DNA from: Flavobacterium shii
GTDB taxonomy: Bacteria; Bacteroidota; Bacteroidia; Flavobacteriales; Flavobacteriaceae
DNA: 64,000 nucleotides
Direction of reading: 5' to 3'
NCBI RefSeq assembly: GCF_025847235.1
Contig: NZ_JAOZEW010000012.1
Location: 62,001 to 126,000 of the forward strand
Within the stretch, counting starts at the first letter, position 1; each line of letters opens with the position of its first letter. A model generated the notes under the pieces. That model did no database searches, was not told the DNA's origin, and saw only the letters and a program-made list of their open reading frames with translations. Positions 15,979 through 24,089 of the stretch are shown piece after piece. The translations under genes and the position numbers were made by a program.

Positions 15979-18588
15979 TTATTTTCTTGTAATCATCCTT
16001 TTTATCTCATTAAGCTTCATCAGCGCTTCTACTGGGGTTATCGCATTAATATCAAGATTTAAAATCTCCTCTTTAATCTCTTCCAATAACGGATCGTCCA
16101 AATTAAAGAAACTCATTTGCATTTCATCGCTATCCGACTTAATTCCGTTTAATGCATCGCTTGAATGATCTTTCTCTAATTTCTTTAAAAGCTTCTGTGC
16201 TTTCAAAATTACAATTTGAGGCATTCCTGCCATTTTTGCAACGTGAATACCAAAACTATGCGCACTACCTCCTTTTACCAGTTTTCGGATAAAAAGGACG
16301 GTATCTTTTAATTCTTTTACAGCAACGTTATAATTCTGGATTCTCGGTAACGAATCCGTCATTTCATTTAATTCATGATAATGCGTAGCAAATAAAGTTT
16401 TAGGTCTTGATGGATGCTCGTGTAAAAACTCGGCAATTGCCCATGCAATCGAAATTCCATCATAAGTACTCGTCCCTCTTCCTATCTCGTCTAGCAACAC
16501 TAAACTTCTGTCGGAAATATTATTCAAAATAGAAGCTGTTTCATTCATCTCAACCATAAAAGTAGATTCTCCCATCGAAATATTATCCGAAGCTCCTACT
16601 CTGGTAAAAATTTTATCAACCATTCCCATCCTAACGCTATCTGCAGGAACAAAACTTCCCATTTGCGCCAGCAATACAATTAAAGCGGTTTGACGTAAAA
16701 TAGCCGACTTACCAGACATATTAGGTCCAGTAATCATAATTAGCTGTTGCGTTTCTCTATCCAAGAAAACATCATTGGCAATATAAGGTACTCCAACAGG
16801 TAATTGTTTTTCGATAACAGGGTGTCTTCCGTTTTTAATTTCTAATTCGAAAGAATCATCTATTTCCGGACAAACGTATTTATTCTCGATTGCCAATTGT
16901 GTAAACGAACACAAACAATCCAATTGTGCCACCAAGCTTGCATTCATTTGCACAGGCTTGATATATGTTGCAATCCAAGAAACCAATTGCTCAAAAAGCT
17001 CCAACTCTATTTTATGAATTTTCTCTTCGGCTCCCAGAATTTTAGTTTCGTATTCTTTTAATTCTTCAGTAATATAACGCTCTGCATTAACCAAGGTTTG
17101 TTTACGAATCCATTCGGCAGGTACTTTATCTTTATGCGTATTTCGAACTTCGATATAATATCCAAAAACATTATTAAATGATATCTTCAAAGAGGTGATT
17201 CCTGTTCTTTGCGATTCTCTGGTCTCAATCCCTTCTAGATACTCTTTCCCAGAAGTCGATATTGCTCGTAAATCATCCAGTTCTTCGCTAATTCCTTTTG
17301 CAATAGCATTCCCTTTATTAATAGATACCGGTGCTGATTCTTGATTTAAAGTTGTTTTAATTTTCTCACGCAATAATTCACAACTATGCAAACTATCTCC
17401 TATTACTTTTACAGCTTCTTGCGGACTTTTAAGCGCAAGTTCTTTTATCGGAATTACAGCATCCAGAGATTCTTTTAAATAAACAATCTCACGGGGAGAA
17501 ACTTTCCCTGCAGCGATTTTAGAAATCAAACGCTCTAAATCGGATATTTGTTTAATTTGATACTGAATATCATGTAATACTTCGGTATTTTCTTTTAAAT
17601 ACGTCACCACTTGATGACGGCTTTTTATCTTATTACTATCTTTAAGTGGCAATGCAAGCCAACGTTTTAACAAACGCCCTCCCATTGGCGAAAGCGTTCT
17701 GTCGATAACATCGAGAAGCGTTACAGCATTTGGATTATAACTGTGATATAATTCAAGATTTCGAATTGTAAATCGATCCATCCATACATAAGCATCTTCG
17801 GCGATACGCTGAATTGCTGTTATATGTTGTACTCTATTATGCTGCGTTTCGGACAAATAATACAGGATTGCCCCCGAAGCAATAATTCCTTCTTTCAATT
17901 CTTCAATTCCAAAACCTTTTAAAGAAACGGTTTGAAAATGTTTCGTAAGAATCTCCAAAGCATAATCTTCTTTGTAAATCCAATCTTCTAAATAAAAACT
18001 ATGAAAATCTTCCCCAAAAGCTTCTTTGAAGTCATTCTTATTATGCTTCGGAACCAGAACCTCACTTGGATTAAAATTCTGCAATAATTTATCAATGTAT
18101 TCAGCATTTCCTTGTGCCGTGAGGAATTCTCCTGTAGAAACATCCAAAAATGAAACACCGATATTCTTATTAGCAAAATATACTGATGCCAAAAAGTTAT
18201 TAGTTTTGGATTGCAAAACCTCATCATTAAGAGAAACTCCCGGAGTAACCAGTTCTGTAACGCCTCTTTTTACAATTGTTTTGGTCATTTTAGGATCTTC
18301 CAGTTGGTCACAAATCGCCACACGGAGTCCTGCTTTTACTAATTTTGGTAAGTACGTATTAATAGAATGATGTGGAAAACCCGCCAAGGCTGTTTCGGTT
18401 TCCGAACCAGCTCCACGTTTGGTCAATGTTATGCCAAGAATTTTAGAAGCTCTAATGGCGTCTTCTCCAAAGGTTTCGTAAAAATCACCAACTCTAAAAA
18501 GCAGACATGCATCAGGATATTTTCTCTTGATTTCGTTGTACTGTTTCATTAAGGGTGTTTCTTTCACCACTTTCTCTTTCGCTGCCAA
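15979..18588 (-). CDS. mutS: DNA mismatch repair protein MutS
   Basis: 869 aa from a TTG start at 18586-18588, giving MAAKEKVVKETPLMKQYNEI. The frame is open to 18657, but the upstream residues are hydrophobic and unlike MutS. The mismatch-reading motif F36-Y37-E38 is present in RVGDFYETFGED. The C-terminal ATPase has Walker A TGPNMSGKSAILRQ, then MGESTFMVEM, Walker B LVLLDEIGRGTST and the ATHYHEL segment. MutS detects mismatches and recruits MutL in the cytoplasm. Length is normal. It is monocistronic, 150 nt upstream of the tRNAs. Confidence 0.97.
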   Translation of the reverse strand: MAAKEKVVKETPLMKQYNEIKRKYPDACLLFRVGDFYETFGEDAIRASKILGITLTKRGAGSETETALAGFPHHSINTYLPKLVKAGLRVAICDQLEDPKMTKTIVKRGVTELVTPGVSLNDEVLQSKTNNFLASVYFANKNIGVSFLDVSTGEFLTAQGNAEYIDKLLQNFNPSEVLVPKHNKNDFKEAFGEDFHSFYLEDWIYKEDYALEILTKHFQTVSLKGFGIEELKEGIIASGAILYYLSETQHNRVQHITAIQRIAEDAYVWMDRFTIRNLELYHSYNPNAVTLLDVIDRTLSPMGGRLLKRWLALPLKDSNKIKSRHQVVTYLKENTEVLHDIQYQIKQISDLERLISKIAAGKVSPREIVYLKESLDAVIPIKELALKSPQEAVKVIGDSLHSCELLREKIKTTLNQESAPVSINKGNAIAKGISEELDDLRAISTSGKEYLEGIETRESQRTGITSLKISFNNVFGYYIEVRNTHKDKVPAEWIRKQTLVNAERYITEELKEYETKILGAEEKIHKIELELFEQLVSWIATYIKPVQMNASLVAQLDCLCSFTQLAIENKYVCPEIDDSFELEIKNGRHPVIEKQLPVGVPYIANDVFLDRETQQLIMITGPNMSGKSAILRQTALIVLLAQMGSFVPADSVRMGMVDKIFTRVGASDNISMGESTFMVEMNETASILNNISDRSLVLLDEIGRGTSTYDGISIAWAIAEFLHEHPSRPKTLFATHYHELNEMTDSLPRIQNYNVAVKELKDTVLFIRKLVKGGSAHSFGIHVAKMAGMPQIVILKAQKLLKKLEKDHSSDALNGIKSDSDEMQMSFFNLDDPLLEEIKEEILNLDINAITPVEALMKLNEIKRMITRK

Positions 18589-18710
18589 ATTACTATGTTT
18601 TAAATGAAAAATTATGACAGCGAATTTATAAATTTTAAAGCGAATAAAGAATCTCAAAAAAATTAAAATATTTTTAAGGCAATTTTAAGTTTCGTTTTCA
18701 TTATTTTACA

Positions 18711-18718
18711 TAGATTTG
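18711..18718 (+). promoter_or_regulatory. -7 box of the DUF1573 gene
   Basis: Perfect TAGATTTG, 26 nt before the ATG. No clear -33 TTG. Confidence 0.48.
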
Positions 18719-18744
18719 TTAATAATTAAAAAATTAAACTGAAA

Positions 18745-19164
18745 ATGAAAAAAATAATTTTACTTGCAATGTTTACAGTATTAAGCGTTGCTACATCTAA
18801 CGCTCAAGCTAAAGCTAAAGTTGCTAAAGTTGATGGTGCAGGAATGGTTTTCGTTAATGAAGTTATAGATTACGGTACAATTGCACACAATGCAGATGGA
18901 AAACGTGAATTTGTATTTACTAACAACGGTAACAAACCATTAATCATTACTAACACACAAGGTTCTTGTGGTTGTACAGTGCCTACTTCTCCAAAAGAAC
19001 CAATTGCTCCAGGAGCGAAAGGTGTTATTGGTGTAAAATATGCTACTGATAGAGTTGGTGCTTTTACAAAAACTGTAACAGTTACATCTAATGCAGCTGG
19101 ACAGCCTACAAAAGTACTTACTATTAAAGGTACTGTTTTAGCAGATGACGCTACAAAAAGCTAA
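18745..19164 (+). CDS. Secreted DUF1573 protein
   Basis: 139 aa. Signal peptide of about 21 residues ending SNAQ, then one DUF1573 immunoglobulin-like domain: DYGTIAHNADGKREFVFTNN, the conserved GSCGCTVP cysteine pair, and PGAKGVIGVKYATDR. Such domains are common in Bacteroidota periplasmic proteins; function unknown. Single promoter, single terminator. Confidence 0.9.
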   Translation: MKKIILLAMFTVLSVATSNAQAKAKVAKVDGAGMVFVNEVIDYGTIAHNADGKREFVFTNNGNKPLIITNTQGSCGCTVPTSPKEPIAPGAKGVIGVKYATDRVGAFTKTVTVTSNAAGQPTKVLTIKGTVLADDATKS

Positions 19165-19187
19165 ATCGTAAAACAACTAAATAAACG

Positions 19188-19218
19188 AAAAGCTTCCTTA
19201 TATTTGGAAGCTTTTTTT
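19188..19218 (+). terminator. Terminator of the DUF1573 gene
   Basis: AAAGCTTCC / GGAAGCTTT, 8-nt loop, T7 tract. Confidence 0.83.
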
Positions 19219-19239
19219 ATTACATGAATTTAACAAATT

Positions 19240-19776
19240 ATGAGAAAACTCGAAAATAGCGAACTCGAAAGAAAATCTATCGCTGATTTTAAAAAATCTG
19301 AGAAAACACCACTTATTTTGGTATTAGACGACATTCGCAGTCTGCACAATATAGGTTCTGTGTTTAGAACTGCAGATGCTTTTTTAATCGAAAAAATAAT
19401 CTTGTGCGGAATTACAGCCACTCCTCCAAACAAAGAAATTCACAAAACAGCACTTGGCGCTACCGATACAGTTACATGGGAACACCACGAAAACGTATTG
19501 GAAGTAATCGAGAATCTTAAAAAAGAAAACGTTACAACTCTAGCAATTGAACAGGTTGAAAGTGCTATTTTTCTTCAGGATTTTGAAGTTGAAAAAAATA
19601 AAAAATACGCTTTGATTTTTGGAAACGAAGTATATGGTGTAGCCCAGGAAGCAGTGGCTATTTGTGATGGATGTATCGAAATTCCACAATTAGGAACTAA
19701 ACATTCTCTTAATATATCTGTAAGTGCCGGTATCGTTGTTTGGGACTTATTTCAGAAGATGAATTGGCCAAAATAA
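19240..19776 (+). CDS. SpoU/TrmH-family RNA 2'-O-methyltransferase
   Basis: 178 aa. The three SpoU motifs are present in order: NIGSVFRTAD (about 36-45), ALIFGNEVYGV (about 124-134), and IPQLGTKHSLNISVSAG (about 148-164). These form the trefoil knot that binds S-adenosylmethionine. The target RNA (tRNA or rRNA ribose) cannot be told from sequence. No N-terminal substrate-binding extension is present, as in TrmH and TrmL rather than RlmB. A CHAP amidase gene follows after 13 nt. Confidence 0.9.
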   Translation: MRKLENSELERKSIADFKKSEKTPLILVLDDIRSLHNIGSVFRTADAFLIEKIILCGITATPPNKEIHKTALGATDTVTWEHHENVLEVIENLKKENVTTLAIEQVESAIFLQDFEVEKNKKYALIFGNEVYGVAQEAVAICDGCIEIPQLGTKHSLNISVSAGIVVWDLFQKMNWPK

Positions 19777-19789
19777 AACACCTCTCATA

Positions 19790-20383
19790 ATGAAAACAAA
19801 ACGTTGGCTATTCTTACTTATTGGCTTGTCAATATTTCTTTTCTCCGGAATATGGGCATTTAAAAAATTCAACTTTAATTCCAGTCATACCATAGGACAA
19901 CCTCTTGATAGCATAAATGGAATTTGTGTTTATTACAATGGCGGAGTAAACAATGTTACAGATAGAAATCTTACGGAAGACAATTATAATCTTGGCTTAA
20001 AATATCAATGTGTAGAATTTGTAAAAAGATATTATTACGAACATTTTAACCATAAAATGCCCGATAGTTATGGTCATGCCAAAGATTTTTTTGATGATAA
20101 ACTTTCGGATGGTCAAAAAAACGAAAAAAGAGATTTAACGCAATATACTAATTCAAGTACCAGCAAACCTAAGGTTGATGACCTTTTAATTTATAGCGGA
20201 ACTATCTTTAACCGATTCGGTCACGTTGCAATTGTTTCGAATGTTGCCGATAACTCAATTGAAATAATCCAGCAAAATCCAGGTCCGTTTAGCAAATCGA
20301 GAGAAGTCTTTTCTCTAATTGAAAAAGAGGGTAAATGGACAATCGCCAATAACCGAATTTTAGGTTGGCTGAGAAAAGAATAA
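19790..20383 (+). CDS. Membrane-anchored CHAP-domain amidase
   Basis: 197 aa. One N-terminal membrane helix or uncleaved signal (residues 6-24), then a CHAP domain. The catalytic cysteine is C74 in KYQCVEFVKRYY and the histidine H145 in NRFGHVAIVS. The YQCVEF form resembles the amidase half of glutathionylspermidine synthetase more than phage lysins. It could hydrolyse peptidoglycan peptides or amide-linked polyamine conjugates; a periplasmic location is likely. Its stop codon abuts the convergent HPPK-dNK gene. Confidence 0.83.
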   Translation: MKTKRWLFLLIGLSIFLFSGIWAFKKFNFNSSHTIGQPLDSINGICVYYNGGVNNVTDRNLTEDNYNLGLKYQCVEFVKRYYYEHFNHKMPDSYGHAKDFFDDKLSDGQKNEKRDLTQYTNSSTSKPKVDDLLIYSGTIFNRFGHVAIVSNVADNSIEIIQQNPGPFSKSREVFSLIEKEGKWTIANNRILGWLRKE

Positions 20384-21517
20384 CTATCCTATTTTTTTCT
20401 GTATTTCGCTTAAGATAAAAAGATAATCTTCGTGTTTCTTAACAAAATCACGATCAGAAACATCGATGATCAAAACATTCAAATCTGGCTGTGATTTGAT
20501 ATAATCTAAATATCCGTTATTTATTTTATCCAAATAATCGGCCGAGATGTTTTGCTCATAGCTTCGACCGCGTTTTTTTATGTTATGCAATAACCTTTCT
20601 GTGTTTTGATATAAATAAACATACAAATCTGGTTTTGGCATTTCTTTGTAAATAATATCAAACAGATTGCGATACAAGCGATATTCATCTTCGGCAAGTG
20701 TAATTTTGGCAAAAATCAATGATTTAAAAATATGATAATCAGCTATAATAAAATCTTTAAACAAATCAAATTGTGCTAAATCATCTGATAATTGCTGATA
20801 TCGATCTGCGAGAAAAGACATCTCAAGCGGGAAAGCATATCTATTTTGATCTTTGTAAAATTTAGGCAAAAATGGATTGTCTGCAAAACGCTCCAATACA
20901 GTTTTTGCATTAAAATCATCTGCTATCTTATGAACCAAAGTTGTTTTACCTGCACCAATATTTCCTTCAAAAGCAATATAATTAAATCGCTGCATCGGGA
21001 TTTCCTGCAATGGATTTTTTAAATCCTGAACAACAGTACACACACTATCATCGGGAGATATAGCAATTAATTCTGAAATTGTTTTTTGAAAAATTGGATG
21101 TTTCCAGTGTAAATTCAAATCTTGTATGGGCAACAATACAAAATTTCGATTTTGCATCAAAGGGTGAGGAATCTGAAGCTTTTCGGTATCGACAACTTCA
21201 TCATCATAAATAATCACATCAACATCTATAATACGAGACTGGTATCCTTGCTGCTCTGAACGAATACGTCCTAATTGTTTTTCAACTTTTAGAACCTGAT
21301 TTAATATTTTTTGTGCCGATGCATTGGTATGCAAAATTAAGGTGCAATTATAAAATGCATCACTTTCAAAACCCCAGGCAGGCGTCTCGTATAATCTCGA
21401 AACCTGAACAACAGTACCAATTTCCTGATGTATTAAATTAATGCAATTTTCGATATTTGCGAACCTATTTCCCTGGTTACTTCCTAGTGATAAAACGACC
21501 TGATGCTGTGATTTCAT
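20384..21517 (-). CDS. folK: Fusion of HPPK (FolK) with a deoxynucleoside kinase
   Basis: 377 aa from the ATG at 21515-21517; a TTG 12 nt upstream is less likely. Residues 1-160 are 6-hydroxymethyl-7,8-dihydropterin pyrophosphokinase, a folate-pathway enzyme, with SLGSNQGNR, RLYETPAWGF and SRIIDVDVIIYDD. Residues 175-377 are a deoxynucleoside kinase with P-loop GNIGAGKTT (185-193), ERFADNPFLPKFY, and the lid-region arginines KKRGRSYEQ. The kinase salvages deoxynucleosides, probably deoxyadenosine or deoxyguanosine by resemblance to other aquatic flavobacteria (recollection). Both active sites look intact. Confidence 0.92.
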   Translation of the reverse strand: MKSQHQVVLSLGSNQGNRFANIENCINLIHQEIGTVVQVSRLYETPAWGFESDAFYNCTLILHTNASAQKILNQVLKVEKQLGRIRSEQQGYQSRIIDVDVIIYDDEVVDTEKLQIPHPLMQNRNFVLLPIQDLNLHWKHPIFQKTISELIAISPDDSVCTVVQDLKNPLQEIPMQRFNYIAFEGNIGAGKTTLVHKIADDFNAKTVLERFADNPFLPKFYKDQNRYAFPLEMSFLADRYQQLSDDLAQFDLFKDFIIADYHIFKSLIFAKITLAEDEYRLYRNLFDIIYKEMPKPDLYVYLYQNTERLLHNIKKRGRSYEQNISADYLDKINNGYLDYIKSQPDLNVLIIDVSDRDFVKKHEDYLFILSEIQKKIG

Positions 21518-21558
21518 AATTAGATGCAAATTAACTAAAAGTATTTTAGAAATAGCAA

Positions 21559-21566
21559 TATATTTG
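21559..21566 (+). promoter_or_regulatory. -7 box of sppA
   Basis: Perfect TATATTTG, 87 nt before the sppA ATG. No clear -33 TTG. Confidence 0.42.
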
Positions 21567-21653
21567 TGTAACGACTTACAACAAAATAAAAAAATATAAA
21601 GTCGCGATTTGTAACATTTTAGCTTTTTTGCTACTTATTAAAAAAATGTAATT

Positions 21654-23417
21654 ATGAAATTTTTAGGAAACGTAATAGCTACCGTAATCGGTATTTTTGT
21701 TTTTTTTATGCTATCTTTTTTCGGAATAATGTTACTCGCAGCAGTTTTTGGAGGTGACAGCAATGCTGTTTCCATAAAAAGCGATTCGGTAATTGAACTC
21801 GATTTAAGAAAGATACAAAATGACTATGCCGGAAAATACAAAGACCCATGGGTAACTATTTTTTCAGAGCAAAAAGGTATTGGTTTAACAGATATTATAA
21901 ACGCTATAGATATCGCTAAAACAGATGATAACATCAAAGGAATTTCTATCCTTAACGATGCATCTTCTTTAGGAATGGCACAAAGCAAAGATTTACGCAA
22001 CGCTCTTGAAAGCTTTAAAAAATCAGGAAAATTTATATTGGCGTATTCTAATGCTTATTCACAAAAAGAATATTATTTAAATTCGGTTGCGAATACTATC
22101 TATCTAAACCCTGTAGGAGATTTGGATTTTAAAGGATTATCATCGGAGATTATGTTCTTTAAAGATTTTCAGGAAAAATCAGGTATTCATATGGAAGTTA
22201 TTCGTCACGGAAAATATAAAAGTGCCGTTGAACCATTTCTTGAAAACCACATGAGTGATGCCAACAGAGAGCAAACCAGCGCGTTATTAAACTCTATATG
22301 GAATTCGGTTGTTGCCGATATTTCGAAAAGCCGAAATATTCCTATTACCCGATTAAATGAAATCGCAAATGGACTTTTGGCCAGAACACCAGAAATGGCA
22401 AAAGCAGAGCATCTTGTAGATATTGTAGCTTATGAAGATGTATACCACAATGCAATTAAAAAAGCATTAAAGGTAACTGGTGATGATGATTATAATAAAA
22501 TCTCAATCTCGGATTACACTCAAAATATCATTACAACTGCTCAAACTGCAGACTCTTCGGGTAATCAAATAGCGATTATTTATGCTCAAGGCGAAATCCA
22601 GAGCGGTGAAGGTGATGTTACCGTTATAGGAGAAGGCTCAATGCGCCGCTCGTTACAAGAAGCTCGCAAAAACAAAGATGTAAAAGCAATTGTATTAAGA
22701 ATTGATAGCCCTGGTGGTAGTGCTTTAACTTCCGATTTAATTTGGAGAGAAGTAGAATTAACCAAAAAAGTAAAACCAGTAGTTGTTTCTATGGGTAATT
22801 ATGCTGCATCCGGAGGATATTATATTGCTTCTAATGCCAATAAAATTTTCGCACAAAACAATACAATTACAGGTTCTATAGGAGTTTTTGGTGTATTACC
22901 AAATTTCACTCCTTTGGCAAATAAACTTGGAATTAATACACAACAAGTAAAAACTCATGAGAACTCTGCCAATTATAGTCCGTTTGTGCCTCTTGATGAA
23001 AACTTCAAAGCAGTAACGTTAGAAGGTGTAGAACATATTTACAACACCTTTGTAACTCATGTTGCCGAAGGAAGAAAAATGACTTTTGAGCAAGTTGATG
23101 CTATTGCACAAGGAAGAGTTTGGGCAGGTTCTGAAGCCATAAAAATTGGTCTTGTAGATAAAATTGGAGATTTAAATGATGCTATAGCCGAAGCAGCAAG
23201 TCTTGCTAAAATAAAAGACTTTAGCACACAAAACTATCCTGAATATGACAAGAAATTTAATGATATGTTGCAAAACTTACCTTTTGCCAAATCAAAAGAA
23301 GCTTTCTTAAAAGAAGAAATAGGCGAAGATAATTACACTATCATCCAACAAATAAAAAGATTACAAGGAAAAAAAGGCGTACAAGCCATGATACCTTTTC
23401 AAATTAATATCCAATAA
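21654..23417 (+). CDS. sppA: Signal peptide peptidase SppA, long (67K) type
   Basis: 587 aa. One N-terminal membrane helix (residues 4-33), then two tandem S49 domains. The general-base lysine is probably K189 in GKYKSAVEPF of the first domain, and the nucleophile S386 in NYAASGGYYIA of the second, with DSPGGSALTSD nearby. The enzyme cleaves remnant signal peptides in the inner membrane. Size matches E. coli SppA rather than the short Bacillus type. Confidence 0.95.
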   Translation: MKFLGNVIATVIGIFVFFMLSFFGIMLLAAVFGGDSNAVSIKSDSVIELDLRKIQNDYAGKYKDPWVTIFSEQKGIGLTDIINAIDIAKTDDNIKGISILNDASSLGMAQSKDLRNALESFKKSGKFILAYSNAYSQKEYYLNSVANTIYLNPVGDLDFKGLSSEIMFFKDFQEKSGIHMEVIRHGKYKSAVEPFLENHMSDANREQTSALLNSIWNSVVADISKSRNIPITRLNEIANGLLARTPEMAKAEHLVDIVAYEDVYHNAIKKALKVTGDDDYNKISISDYTQNIITTAQTADSSGNQIAIIYAQGEIQSGEGDVTVIGEGSMRRSLQEARKNKDVKAIVLRIDSPGGSALTSDLIWREVELTKKVKPVVVSMGNYAASGGYYIASNANKIFAQNNTITGSIGVFGVLPNFTPLANKLGINTQQVKTHENSANYSPFVPLDENFKAVTLEGVEHIYNTFVTHVAEGRKMTFEQVDAIAQGRVWAGSEAIKIGLVDKIGDLNDAIAEAASLAKIKDFSTQNYPEYDKKFNDMLQNLPFAKSKEAFLKEEIGEDNYTIIQQIKRLQGKKGVQAMIPFQINIQ

Positions 23418-23780
23418 ATACTAATTCACCCAAAAACTACAATCCGTTTGAGTCTAACTTAAACGGATTTTCTATTTTATAAAACTATAGAAGTTTTTTT
23501 GCCATAAATTTACTTCGTCTGTTCGACTTTCAGTCTCAGGTCACGAAAGTACGTTTGGGTCTTTGACAAAGAGTTGCTAACTTAAATATCTATAAGGTAA
23601 CGCGGATTAAAAACTGATTTAAAAATAATCAAAAATAAAATCCATCTAATCCCTGTTTTCGCCTTAGCAAATCTGCGTCATCTGCGTTCCATTTTATACA
23701 ACAACATTTTCGATATACCCTAACAATGCTATTATAAAACCCATTAAAGTTAACTCAGGTTTAATTTACTGGTAACACAT
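23418..23780. other. Gene-free spacer with dispersed repeat
   Basis: No gene. About 23640-23696 holds a copy of the 'AAATCTGCGTCATCTGCGTTCC' family, related to 4198-4257. The rest is unremarkable. Confidence 0.5.
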
Positions 23781-23789
23781 ATAAGACCA

Positions 23790-23945
23790 TCTTGTTACTA
23801 CTTTAGCCAAATATTACAAGACTAGTTAAAGGAAAATTTAAGACACTTTGCGCAAGTAAAGTTTATGACAATTATAACCCTGTTTATTTTTTGAATAGCT
23901 TACTCATACTCCACCCTGGGACATGCAGTAGGCTATTTTTTTGGA
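23790..23945 (+). ncRNA. Possible small RNA with intrinsic terminator
   Basis: Within a 670-nt gene-free gap. A hairpin ACTTT/AAAGT with apical GCGCAAGT occurs near 23846, and a strong terminator-like hairpin AATAGC/GCTATT (extended by TACT/AGTA with bulges) ends in T7 at 23942. There is no open frame for the terminator to serve, and sppA ended about 480 nt earlier. A weak TACTTTAG box lies near 23800. Bacteroidota 6S-Flavo or Flavo-1-type RNAs are possible identities, but I cannot confirm either. Confidence 0.35.
23894..23942 (+). terminator. Orphan terminator-like hairpin
   Basis: AATAGC-T-TACT pairs with AGTA-G-GCTATT across a 25-nt loop, followed by T7. Confidence 0.55.
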
Positions 23946-24029
23946 CTTCACGACAGTAAAACCTTATAAATAATCAGATATCAATTCCTTTTTATGAAAA
24001 AATTACAAAAGGAATCTCGTATAAAAGTC

Positions 24030-24037
24030 TATTTTTG
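24030..24037 (+). promoter_or_regulatory. -7 box of the AsmA-like gene
   Basis: Perfect TATTTTTG. A small hairpin CAGGT/ACCTG (24045-24062) sits at the expected start of the transcript. Confidence 0.45.
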
Positions 24038-24089
24038 CAACAAGCAGGTATGAAAACACCTGTAATATTGAACCCAAATAACTCTGTAT

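Noticed and set aside
18589..18657. Upstream extension of mutS
   Set aside because: Hydrophobic residues absent from MutS; the internal TTG gives the family-typical start.
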